Of a stretch of 11,554 bases of DNA, positions 1 to 6,477 are shown piece by piece. A program made the translations under genes and the position numbers. Under the pieces are notes generated by a model, which saw only the letters and a list, made by a program, of their open reading frames with translations, made no database searches and was not told where the DNA came from. The first letter of the stretch is position 1, and every line of letters begins with the position of its first letter. This stretch comes from an uncultured Treponema sp. (GTDB lineage Bacteria > Spirochaetota > Spirochaetia > Treponematales > Treponemataceae), in assembly GCA_946538795.1 (NCBI GenBank), contig CAMNGY010000009.1, positions 1 to 11,554 of the forward strand, in the 5' to 3' direction.

Positions 1-807
1 CTCAAGGAGAAAGGAATTGTCCCCTGTCTGGCCGTGGTCCTGGTCGGGGATGATCCTGCCAGCGTGAGCTATGTAACGGGCAAAAGGCAGGCCCTTGCCG
101 CTGCCGGCATGGAGGACCGGAGCGTCATCCTTCCTGCCGATACGGGCGAGGCCGAGCTTCTGGACGTAATAAAAAGGCTGAACGAGGACAAGTCCGTGCA
201 CGGGATATTGGTGCAGCTTCCCCTTCCTCCTCATATAGATTCCTTGAAAGTCACCGAGGCCATATCCCCGGAGAAGGACGTGGACGGATTTCATTCCGCG
301 AATATAGGCCGGCTTTTCAGCGGATCGGACGGCTTTCTTCCGTGTACGCCTCACGGAATATGCGTCCTCCTGAAGGAGGCCGGCATACGGACGGACGGGG
401 CGAACGTCGTCATAGTGGGCCGGAGCGCCATAGTGGGGAAGCCTCTTGCCCTGCTGCTCCTGCGAAAGGAATATAACTCTACTGTTACCGTCTGCCACCG
501 GGGCACAAGGAACCTGGCTGAGATGACCCGCCAGGCGGACATACTTGTGGTTGCCGCAGGCCGCGCCGGGACCGTCACTGCCGATATGGTTAAGCCTGGT
601 GCCGCGGTGATAGATGTGGGGGTGAACAGGATTCCCGATGCTTCAAAGAAGTCCGGCTTCCGTCTGGTGGGAGACGTGGACTACGAGGGGGTCTCAAAGG
701 TCGCTTCTTTCATAACTCCCGTTCCGGGAGGGGTTGGCCCCATGACCATAGCGATGCTTATATACAATACCCTTGAGGCCGCGAGGAGGCAGAACGGCTT
801 ATGCTAG
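1..807 (+). CDS. folD: FolD, bifunctional methylenetetrahydrofolate dehydrogenase/cyclohydrolase (5' end cut off)
   Basis: FolD interconverts 5,10-methylene-, 5,10-methenyl- and 10-formyl-tetrahydrofolate in the cytoplasm, supplying one-carbon units for purines and initiator tRNA. The reading frame is open from base 1 ([20 protein letters not shown]). The GTG at 34 is internal, because the residues before it already match the family, so roughly the first 25-30 residues lie outside the window. Visible family motifs are the YVTGK segment with the catalytic lysine (bases 70-84), QLPLPPH, the DVDGFH and PCTPHGI substrate-site segments, a Rossmann-type [15 protein letters not shown] for the nicotinamide cofactor, DVGVNR, and the C-terminal [10 protein letters not shown]. 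The stop TAG (805-807) lies inside the start of folE2, a 7-bp overlap (ATGCTAG). Family assignment is very secure; only the start is missing. Confidence 0.97.
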   Translation, partial: LKEKGIVPCLAVVLVGDDPASVSYVTGKRQALAAAGMEDRSVILPADTGEAELLDVIKRLNEDKSVHGILVQLPLPPHIDSLKVTEAISPEKDVDGFHSANIGRLFSGSDGFLPCTPHGICVLLKEAGIRTDGANVVIVGRSAIVGKPLALLLLRKEYNSTVTVCHRGTRNLAEMTRQADILVVAAGRAGTVTADMVKPGAAVIDVGVNRIPDASKKSGFRLVGDVDYEGVSKVASFITPVPGGVGPMTIAMLIYNTLEAARRQNGLC

Positions 808-1589
808 ACGTTCAGAACAGCAGGGACACCAGGGAGATCCCCCTGATGAAGGTGGGAGTAAGCGACTTGAGCTACCCTGTGAAGGTGCTGGACAAGGAGA
901 AGGGGACCCAGATGACCACAGCCCTGGTAAACCTGTACGTGAACTTGCCCCAGCACTTCAAGGGAACCCACATGTCCCGGTTCATTGAGATTTTCCACCG
1001 GCACCGGGAGAATCTGGGCATGAGGCAGTTCCTCTCCATGCTGGAGGAAATACGTTTCTCCTTGCAGGCGGAACGGTCGTTCGGTGCCATAAGCTTTCCT
1101 TTTTTTATGGAGAAGGAGGCACCTGTTTCAAAGGAAAAGGGGATAATGAGCTACCGGTGCGGATACGAGGGTGAGGCCTTTGAGGGGGGCAGCCGTTTTT
1201 TCGTCACCGTTTCTGTCCCGGTGACTACCGTCTGCCCCTGCTCCAAGGCGATAAGCGACCGTGGTGCGCATAATCAGCGTGGCGTGGTTACGGTCAAGGT
1301 GGAGAGCAAGAGCCTTTTCTGGATGGAGGACGTAATACGGGCCGTGGAGGAGTCGGCGTCATCGGGGCTGTACAGCGTGCTCAAGAGGCCCGACGAGAAA
1401 TTCGTCACTGAGAGCGCGTATGACAAGCCCTGTTTCGTGGAGGACGTTGTGCGCGAGGTATACATTGCCCTGAGGGATTTCAAGCCGTGCGACAGGGGCT
1501 TCTCATGGTTTTCCGTCGAATGCAAGAATTTTGAGAGCATACACAACCACAACGCGTATGCCTATACGGAGTTCAGCCGTGAGCCGTAG
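801..1589 (+). CDS. folE2: FolE2, GTP cyclohydrolase type IB
   Basis: This enzyme converts GTP to 7,8-dihydroneopterin triphosphate, the first step toward folate and, in organisms that make it, queuosine. The 262-residue length is normal for the family (COG1469). Motifs seen are the N-terminal [31 protein letters not shown], the active-site segment [18 protein letters not shown] (about residues 144-161), and [10 protein letters not shown] near the end. Cys145, His157, Glu199 and Glu214 keep the spacing of the metal-binding and catalytic residues known in characterised type IB enzymes; that mapping is from memory. The start ATG 801 follows GAGGAGG (783-789) and overlaps the folD stop, so the two are probably co-translated. 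Type IB enzymes are unrelated in sequence to the zinc-dependent FolE and accept other metals. No metal-responsive operator could be recognised because the promoter lies outside the window. Confidence 0.96.
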   Translation: MLDVQNSRDTREIPLMKVGVSDLSYPVKVLDKEKGTQMTTALVNLYVNLPQHFKGTHMSRFIEIFHRHRENLGMRQFLSMLEEIRFSLQAERSFGAISFPFFMEKEAPVSKEKGIMSYRCGYEGEAFEGGSRFFVTVSVPVTTVCPCSKAISDRGAHNQRGVVTVKVESKSLFWMEDVIRAVEESASSGLYSVLKRPDEKFVTESAYDKPCFVEDVVREVYIALRDFKPCDRGFSWFSVECKNFESIHNHNAYAYTEFSREP

Positions 1590-1609
1590 CAGGTGCGTGC
1601 GGCGAACAT

Positions 1610-1615
1610 GGGGAG
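1610..1615 (+). promoter_or_regulatory. Ribosome-binding site fixing the GTG start of miaB
   Basis: GGGGAG lies 7 nt before GTG 1623. No in-frame ATG lies near enough to encode the conserved MiaB N-terminus (ETYGC within the first ten residues), so the GTG start is preferred. Confidence 0.6.
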
Positions 1616-1622
1616 ATAGTTA

Positions 1623-3008
1623 GTGACATACTTTTTTGAGACTTATGGCTGTGAAATGAATTTAGCCGAGTCCGCCTCCGTGGAGCAGCTTTTCATAAAG
1701 CGTGGCTGGAGCAAGGCTGAGGATGCTCAGCTGGCCGACATAGTGGTCATAAACACGTGCTCGGTCAGGACCAGCGCAGAGGAGAGGATCTTTGGCCGGC
1801 TGGGTTTTTTTACCGGACTCAAGAAGCTTCGCGCCTGCGAGCCGGGGGCTAAGTCCCGGAACCTGGAGCTGGCGGCCCGCTACGTGGAGGAAAAGGGGCC
1901 TGTCCCTCTGACTCTGGTAGTGATGGGCTGTATGGCGCAGAGGCTGCTTGACGGCCTGAAGAAGGAGTGGCCCGCCGTAGACTACGTGGTCGGTACGTTC
2001 GCCAAGGGAAATTTTCCGTATATCATGGAGGCGGTCGAGCAAGGAAAGACCTTCGTTTCTACGGACGAGGAGCCCGTATACAGCTTTGCCCCAAGCTCAT
2101 ACGAGGAGGGGGCCTTTTCTACATTCGTGCCCATAATGCATGGCTGCAACAACTTCTGCAGCTACTGCATAGTCCCGTACGTGAGGGGAAGGGAGGTGAG
2201 CCGCCCGTTCGGGGAAATCAGGGACGAGCTGGATCTTTTGTCTGCGCGGGGCGTGAAGGAGATAACCCTTTTGGGCCAGAACGTTAATTCGTACCGCGGT
2301 GAGGACTGGAAGGACTTCCCGTCCCTGCTGAGGGCTATCTGCTCCCATCTGGAACGAAGCGGCTCATGCATAGAGTGGGTCGGATTCGGGTCCAGCAATC
2401 CCAAGGACTTTTCCGATGAGCTTGTGGAGGCAATAGCCTCAGAGGACAGGGTGTGCCGGGGCCTGCATATTGCGGTCCAGCACGGGTCAGACAGGATCCT
2501 GAAGGCGATGAACCGCCGTTACACGCGGGCTGGCTACCTGTCGCTCGTGGAGCGGCTCAGGGCCTCCGTTCCGGATGTGGAGCTTTCCACCGACATAATG
2601 CTGGGCTTCCCGGGAGAAACGGACGAGGACTTCGGCAAGGTCATCTCGCTCATGAGGGAGGTCCGCTTTGAGAGTGCGTTCATGTACTATTTTAATCCCC
2701 GTGAGGGGACTCCCGCTGCCACGATGGAAGGCCAGGTGGACCTTGAGACGAAGAAAGCCCGCCTGCAGCAGGTTATAGACCTGCAGCTGGAGATTACCAG
2801 GTCCGTTATGGCCGGAAGGACAGGTCGCAAGGTCAAGGTCCTGGCCGATACGGTCAGCCGGAACGACAGGGGCGAGCTTTTGGGCAAGACCAGCCAGAAC
2901 GAGAGGGTTGCCTTTGAGGCTCCGCCAGGCTTGATCGGGAAGTTCGTCATGGTGAGCCTGGACAGCGTGAACGGCAATACCTTCCGGGGCAGGATGATCT
3001 CGGGCTAG
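1623..3008 (+). CDS. miaB: MiaB, tRNA-2-methylthio-N6-isopentenyladenosine synthase
   Basis: MiaB is a radical-SAM methylthiotransferase that adds a 2-methylthio group to isopentenyl-adenosine 37 of tRNAs reading UNN codons. The 461-residue protein has three parts. The N-terminal UPF0004 domain carries cluster cysteines Cys10, Cys46 and Cys103. The radical-SAM domain carries CNNFCSYC (Cys175, Cys179, Cys182). A C-terminal TRAM domain spans about residues 398-459. Family motifs include ETYGCEMN, NTCSVR, MGCMAQR, LGQNVNSY, HGSDRILKAMNRRYT and DIMLGFPGET. The interval between Cys46 and Cys103 is 57 residues against about 33 in well-known homologues, which indicates an insertion of about 24 residues. 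Small departures from consensus are GCEMN for GCQMN, VQHGSD for VQSGSD and SSNP where SHP is common. The gene starts 33 bp after folE2 and is probably co-transcribed with it. MtaB or RimO are less likely given the ETYGC start. Confidence 0.93.
   Translation: MTYFFETYGCEMNLAESASVEQLFIKRGWSKAEDAQLADIVVINTCSVRTSAEERIFGRLGFFTGLKKLRACEPGAKSRNLELAARYVEEKGPVPLTLVVMGCMAQRLLDGLKKEWPAVDYVVGTFAKGNFPYIMEAVEQGKTFVSTDEEPVYSFAPSSYEEGAFSTFVPIMHGCNNFCSYCIVPYVRGREVSRPFGEIRDELDLLSARGVKEITLLGQNVNSYRGEDWKDFPSLLRAICSHLERSGSCIEWVGFGSSNPKDFSDELVEAIASEDRVCRGLHIAVQHGSDRILKAMNRRYTRAGYLSLVERLRASVPDVELSTDIMLGFPGETDEDFGKVISLMREVRFESAFMYYFNPREGTPAATMEGQVDLETKKARLQQVIDLQLEITRSVMAGRTGRKVKVLADTVSRNDRGELLGKTSQNERVAFEAPPGLIGKFVMVSLDSVNGNTFRGRMISG
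3005..3008. other. Shared CTAG: interlocked stop codons of two convergent genes
   Basis: The miaB stop TAG is bases 3006-3008, and the stop of the minus-strand pseudouridine synthase is the complement of bases 3005-3007. The four-base palindrome CTAG therefore ends both genes. There is no intergenic DNA, so any transcription terminator for either gene would have to lie inside the other gene. No hairpin followed by a T-run was seen by eye on either side. Confidence 0.9.
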
Positions 3009-3688
3009 AAGAATTTATCCGCAACGGCCTGCATGTGCGGGGGCAGGGGAATCCCGAAAGTCCGCATCGCTCCGTCCACCGGGATCGTGAGCCTGGTGGA
3101 GGCGAGCATGAGTTTCTTTATTCCGGCCTTGCGGAGCTGTTTGTTCTTCTTGAAGTCTCCGTGCTGGTCGTCCCCGGCTACCGGGAAGCCTGCCTGCGCG
3201 GTCTGAATCCTTATCTGGTGCATACGTCCGGTTTCTATCCGTATGGACAGTAGGCTGAGGGGAATCCCTTCCTGCGCCGATGTCCCGTCGGGTGGCGGTA
3301 CAATACCCGTTTGCTCCAGCCTGTAGTGGCTCAAGGCTTTCTGCTGGCGGCCGTGTGCCTCGACCATGCTTTCAAGCGTTCCCTCCTTGCTTTCCCGTCC
3401 GTCCTGGTTTGGAATCCCGATGCAGATTGCCGTGTATTCTTTGCTGACGTCATGGCCGGATACGAGCCGGATCCATTTGGCGGCGGCGGCGGAATTCTTT
3501 GCCACGATCAGCAGGCCCGCCGTGTCCTTGTCCAGCCGGTGTACCAGGTGGACCTTCTGGCCGACCTGCCTGGAAAGCTCCTCGTCAAGGGGATGCGAAA
3601 CACCGGCTCCTCCCTGTACCGAAATGCCCGCTTCTTTGTTTACCAGTAGGATTTCGCTGTTTTCAAATATTATTGGAAGGCTTTTCAT
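3005..3688 (-). CDS. RluA-family RNA pseudouridine synthase, no S4 domain
   Basis: Members of this family (COG0564) isomerise specific uridines in rRNA or tRNA to pseudouridine. The 227-residue protein opens with FENSEILLVNKEAG, the usual first strand of the catalytic fold. It then shows HLVHRLDKDTAGLLIVAKN with catalytic Asp53, and TGRMHQIRIQTAQAGFPVAGD (about residues 153-172), the family's GRxHQIR motif. There is no N-terminal S4 RNA-binding domain, so it resembles RluA or small RluC/RluD-like members, and the target RNA cannot be told from sequence. The start ATG (complement of 3686-3688) is preferred because the conserved fold begins only a few residues later. AGGA on the minus strand lies just 2 nt upstream, an unusually short spacing. 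The gene converges on miaB and diverges from the exported protein gene at 3722. Confidence 0.92.
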   Translation of the reverse strand: MKSLPIIFENSEILLVNKEAGISVQGGAGVSHPLDEELSRQVGQKVHLVHRLDKDTAGLLIVAKNSAAAAKWIRLVSGHDVSKEYTAICIGIPNQDGRESKEGTLESMVEAHGRQQKALSHYRLEQTGIVPPPDGTSAQEGIPLSLLSIRIETGRMHQIRIQTAQAGFPVAGDDQHGDFKKNKQLRKAGIKKLMLASTRLTIPVDGAMRTFGIPLPPHMQAVADKFF

Positions 3689-3691
3689 AAT
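3662..3691 (+). promoter_or_regulatory. Candidate weak sigma70-type promoter for the gene at 3722
   Basis: TTCAAA (3662-3667) and CATAAT (3686-3691) are 18 bp apart and would start transcription near 3698, about 24 nt before ATG 3722. The -35 matches consensus at 4 of 6 positions and the -10 at 5 of 6. The -10 overlaps the start codon of the minus-strand synthase. This is an eye match only, and AT-rich DNA gives such matches by chance. Confidence 0.35.
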
Positions 3692-3699
3692 CCTATTTC

Positions 3700-3728
3700 A
3701 TTCTAGTGGAGGGAGCGGAAAATGGCAA
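3700..3728 (-). promoter_or_regulatory. Candidate sigma70-type promoter for the pseudouridine synthase
   Basis: On the minus strand, TTGCCA (complement of 3723-3728) and TAGAAT (complement of 3700-3705) are separated by 17 bp, each 5 of 6 to consensus. Transcription would start near 3693, leaving a leader of only about 5 nt before the ATG at 3688, and the -35 box would cover the start codon of the divergent gene. The geometry is good, but the very short leader lowers confidence. Confidence 0.4.
3708..3715 (+). promoter_or_regulatory. Strong ribosome-binding site selecting ATG 3722
   Basis: GGAGGGAG lies 6 nt before ATG 3722. The second in-frame ATG at 3734 would be 18 nt away, so the upstream start is chosen. 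Confidence 0.65.
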
Positions 3729-4891
3729 TATTCATGAAGGCAAAGGCTCTCATTTGTTCCGTGGCTCTGTTTGCCGGACTGTCCGGCATGGCATCCGCGG
3801 ACATAGTTTCAATAAGCAAGGACCATCCATTGCTCGCGCTTGACCTGCCTGAAGGCTACTCGGTGACGAGCGCCAGCAAGGACGGGTCGTCCTATCAGCT
3901 CCGGAGCTCCGTCCTGCCGGTCAGCCTCATAGTCAAGCTTTACGGGAAGGATGTGTACGCCGGCGCTAGGGAGGCCCTTGAGGATAACCTGACCCGACTT
4001 AAGGCGAAAAGCGACCTGGAGACCTTCAGGTGGAGGAACCAGGATGCCGCCTTGGCCGAAATTTCGTTCAGGTTGGGGGCTGCCTCCATGTCAGGATACG
4101 CCGCTTCGGCCGTTCTTCCAGAGGATGCCGGCACGGTTGTCCTGCTGGCTTGGGCTGGTGAGAAGGAATTCGCCGGCAGCGCGAACCTTATACTGAGCAC
4201 GATAGACGGCCTTTGCATAGATTATGGCAGCTATTTCTCTCCCGGCTTGGTCACTAGTTGCGCATATCCTGCTGCGGACAGGCAGGTGGAAGTGAATCTG
4301 GACATAGGAGGGCAGAAGATACGGACTGCTTTGTCCGGGAATGACAATGAGGCTTCGGAGTATCTGATTGAACGTGAGTATGAGATACTTACCTTGTATG
4401 CGGGGAATCCTGCCTGGCAGGAGGCTTGGAAGCGCTATTACAGGATGATATACCGGGATTCGTGCGGCAGGCTCAGAAGACCTGCATTTGACATATATAA
4501 TGCCCTTGCTCCTGTTTCTGTCGACGAGACAGACTTGGCCCAGAGGCTTTTGGACTGGACACAGGGGCTTGGCTACGAGAGGGAAAAAAACAACAGCGAC
4601 TTCGCCTCTCTTCCTTCGATGCTCATGGGGGGAGGGAGCGACTGCGATTCACGTAGCATGATGCTGGCCGTGCTGCTCAGGGCCATGAATATGGACAGCT
4701 GCATTTTTGTGAGCGCAACGTTCAGCCACGCTTTGGCTGGTTTTGTCTCCAGTCACCCCGGACACAGTTTTACGGCGGAAGGAAAAAAATACCTGATGGG
4801 GGAGACCACGTCGAAAGGTCTTACTTGGGGAAAGCTTTCCGCCGAAATGGATGATCCAGGCCAGTGGATTGCAGTCATCTTCCCTTACTAG
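3722..4891 (+). CDS. Exported protein with C-terminal transglutaminase/cysteine-protease-like domain
   Basis: I do not recognise a named family for the whole 389-residue protein. Residues 1-26 look like a cleavable signal peptide: a lysine pair, a hydrophobic run, then MASA before Asp27. The mature protein should therefore be periplasmic or exported. Residues 27 to about 260 have no motif I can name. The C-terminal part (about 265-389) resembles the transglutaminase-like fold: GGGSDCDSRSMMLAVLLRAM with candidate nucleophile Cys308, SHALAGF with candidate His336, and a third polar residue in MGETTSKG (Glu361, or an adjacent Thr). That order and spacing fit the Cys-His-Asp/Glu triad of bacterial transglutaminase-like peptidases. 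Whether it cleaves, cross-links or only binds is unknown. It is divergent from the pseudouridine synthase and sits upstream of the trp promoter in the same direction. I saw no terminator after it. Position alone does not suggest a link to tryptophan synthesis. Confidence 0.75.
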   Translation: MAIFMKAKALICSVALFAGLSGMASADIVSISKDHPLLALDLPEGYSVTSASKDGSSYQLRSSVLPVSLIVKLYGKDVYAGAREALEDNLTRLKAKSDLETFRWRNQDAALAEISFRLGAASMSGYAASAVLPEDAGTVVLLAWAGEKEFAGSANLILSTIDGLCIDYGSYFSPGLVTSCAYPAADRQVEVNLDIGGQKIRTALSGNDNEASEYLIEREYEILTLYAGNPAWQEAWKRYYRMIYRDSCGRLRRPAFDIYNALAPVSVDETDLAQRLLDWTQGLGYEREKNNSDFASLPSMLMGGGSDCDSRSMMLAVLLRAMNMDSCIFVSATFSHALAGFVSSHPGHSFTAEGKKYLMGETTSKGLTWGKLSAEMDDPGQWIAVIFPY

Positions 4892-4897
4892 GAGAGG

Positions 4898-4911
4898 AAA
4901 AAGAAAAAAAA
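4898..4911 (+). promoter_or_regulatory. A-tract upstream of the trp promoter (possible UP element)
   Basis: Five A, one G and eight A lie 14 bp before the -35 box, about 50-63 bp before the predicted transcription start. A-tracts at this distance can bind the RNA polymerase alpha C-terminal domain or bend DNA. Sequence alone cannot tell which, or whether either applies. Confidence 0.3.
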
Positions 4912-4925
4912 CTTTTCTGTTACTG

Positions 4926-4954
4926 TTGACAAGAGCATTACACTCGTGTATATT
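4926..4954 (+). promoter_or_regulatory. Promoter of the trp operon
   Basis: A perfect -35 TTGACA (4926-4931) is followed after exactly 17 bp by TATATT (4949-4954), one base off the -10 consensus. The predicted start is near 4961, giving a leader of about 35 nt before trpE. It is the best promoter match in the window, and it sits in the only sizeable intergenic gap (104 bp) ahead of the biosynthetic operon. Confidence 0.8.
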
Positions 4955-4967
4955 TTACTCAAGTTTA

Positions 4968-4983
4968 TTTCTGTTTACAGAAA
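4968..4983. promoter_or_regulatory. Perfect 7-bp inverted repeat in the trp leader, candidate operator
   Basis: TTTCTGT and ACAGAAA are exact reverse complements separated by TT. The symmetric site lies between the predicted transcription start and the trpE ribosome-binding site (AAGGGG, 4985-4990). A dimeric repressor bound here would block early transcription. As RNA it could form only a weak 6-bp stem with a UUUA loop and has no T-run, so a terminator is unlikely. It does not look like the E. coli TrpR operator as I remember it. The binding protein is unknown. Confidence 0.5.
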
Positions 4984-4995
4984 CAAGGGGCAAAT

Positions 4996-6477
4996 ATGGC
5001 ACGTACAGATTCTATTTACTTTTCACTTCCCTGTGACCGTTACACACCGTTTTCCTTGGCAAGGAAAATAGGAGCGGCAGCGATTTTGGAGAGCGCGAGC
5101 TTTGCCCGCGGTAGGGAACGATACTCAATCCTTTTGCTGGAGCCTGCGTTCCGCATAGTTCAGGATGACGAAGGTGTTGCTTTTCTGATTGATGGTCGCC
5201 GCTTACCTTATAAGGAGAATGCGGCTAGTGGCGAGACTATTGCCCCGGGAAGCCGGATTCCGCACAAGACGGATATTTTGGATGCGCTCCTGTACGTTGC
5301 TTCTCAGAACGATCTGAGCAAGGTGCGTTGCGAGGACGGCAGCGAGAAAGTGAACGCCATTCCTGTTCCATCCAGCGGCTTGGGGTATTTGGGAAATGAG
5401 TTCTCCGCTCGCTGTGACACCATAACGCTTGCTCCTCAGACTGACGAGCTTCACATACCGGAAAGCGAATTCATAGCCGGGCACATATACGTGGTTTTTG
5501 ACCATTTTACTGAAACCATCCATGTCTTTGCCCTCAATTACAACGAGCACCAGATTGACTTGGACAAGGCTGTGGACTCGTTGCGGAAAAGGCTGGGGGA
5601 CATGGATTTTTCCTATCTTTCTGCTCCGGAGGAACCCTGTCCCGTCAAGATCATCACCGACCTTGAGCAGAGCGAGCGCGAGTACAAGGAGCGGGTGCTG
5701 GCTATAAAGAAAGAGATAATCGCCGGGAATCTCCTTCAGGCCGTTCCCAGCCGCCGCCTGCAGATTGAGTGCGCGAACTCCGCGCTTGAGATATACAGGA
5801 GGCTCAGGGCCGTGAATCCAAGCCCTTATCTTTTCTGCATCGATTTTGGTGAGAGGCAGCTTATCGGAGCCTCCCCGGAGTGCCTTGTCCGCGTGCGTGA
5901 CGGGGTCGCCTCTATCCGGCCGATTGCCGGAACCCGCCGGCGAGGAGCGAATTCTGCGGAGGATGAAGTTCTCAGGCAGGAGTTGCTGGCGGACATGAAG
6001 GAGAGGGCGGAGCATCTCATGCTCGTCGATTTGGCCAGGAATGATCTGGGACGCGTCTGCCGGAACGGGAGCGTGGATGTGACGCGGTTTATGGATGTGG
6101 AGCTTTTCAGCCACGTAATGCACATAGTAAGCGACGTGCAGGGAAAGGTCGCGCCGGAATTCAAGCCCATCCAGGTCCTGAGGGCCGCTTTCCCTGCAGG
6201 GACGGTAAGCGGGGCGCCCAAAATAAAGGCTATTGAAATCCTTAGCAGGATAGAGAAGACAAGACGGCGTTTTTATGCTGGAGCAGTGGGCTATATACAG
6301 TCAAACGGCGATCTGGATTTCTGCATTGCGATTCGCTGTGCGCTGCGGCAGGATAAAGTCTGGACGCTGCAGGCAGGCGGCGGCATTGTTTACGACTCGG
6401 ATCCCGACCGCGAATGGGAAGAGACAAACGAGAAATTGCGGGCATTGCGGAATGTGTTTGAAGGAGGAAAGAGATGA
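4996..6477 (+). CDS. trpE: TrpE, anthranilate synthase component I
   Basis: TrpE makes anthranilate from chorismate, using ammonia delivered by the TrpG subunit; this is the committed step of tryptophan synthesis. The 493-residue length is typical. The N-terminal half carries ILES (residues 30-33), matching the LLES segment of the tryptophan feedback site in characterised enzymes. PSPYLF, also part of that site, is present, so feedback inhibition is probably retained. The chorismate-binding half shows PIAGTRRRG (about 309-317), ERAEHLMLVDLARNDLGR (from about 336), HVMHIVSDVQG, GTVSGAPKIKAIEI (from about 402), YAGAVGYI and AGGGIVYDSDP. ATG 4996 is preceded by AAGGGG (4985-4990). PabB is less likely, because the gene is fused into a complete trp operon and is followed by trpGD. 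The stop overlaps the trpGD start (ATGA). Confidence 0.96.
   Translation: MARTDSIYFSLPCDRYTPFSLARKIGAAAILESASFARGRERYSILLLEPAFRIVQDDEGVAFLIDGRRLPYKENAASGETIAPGSRIPHKTDILDALLYVASQNDLSKVRCEDGSEKVNAIPVPSSGLGYLGNEFSARCDTITLAPQTDELHIPESEFIAGHIYVVFDHFTETIHVFALNYNEHQIDLDKAVDSLRKRLGDMDFSYLSAPEEPCPVKIITDLEQSEREYKERVLAIKKEIIAGNLLQAVPSRRLQIECANSALEIYRRLRAVNPSPYLFCIDFGERQLIGASPECLVRVRDGVASIRPIAGTRRRGANSAEDEVLRQELLADMKERAEHLMLVDLARNDLGRVCRNGSVDVTRFMDVELFSHVMHIVSDVQGKVAPEFKPIQVLRAAFPAGTVSGAPKIKAIEILSRIEKTRRRFYAGAVGYIQSNGDLDFCIAIRCALRQDKVWTLQAGGGIVYDSDPDREWEETNEKLRALRNVFEGGKR

Noticed and set aside
3040..3060. G-rich stretch GCGGGGGCAGGGG near the end of the synthase gene, considered as a G-quadruplex or terminator stem
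   Set aside because: It has only two G-runs of sufficient length and no matching C-rich arm followed by T residues. Codon use explains it.
4898..4917. AAAAG, A-run, CTTTT as a terminator for the 3722-4891 gene
   Set aside because: The stem would be five A/T-rich pairs and no T-run follows it. It is too weak for an intrinsic terminator.
4851..5036. 61-residue frame spanning the gap before trpE, considered as a trp leader peptide
   Set aside because: It begins inside the upstream gene, before the trp promoter, and runs into trpE. It contains no run of tryptophan codons and no adjacent attenuator hairpins.
5203..6123. 306-residue open frame antisense to trpE
   Set aside because: It lies wholly inside trpE, which has complete family motifs. 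The antisense translation shows no recognisable domain and no ribosome-binding site of note.
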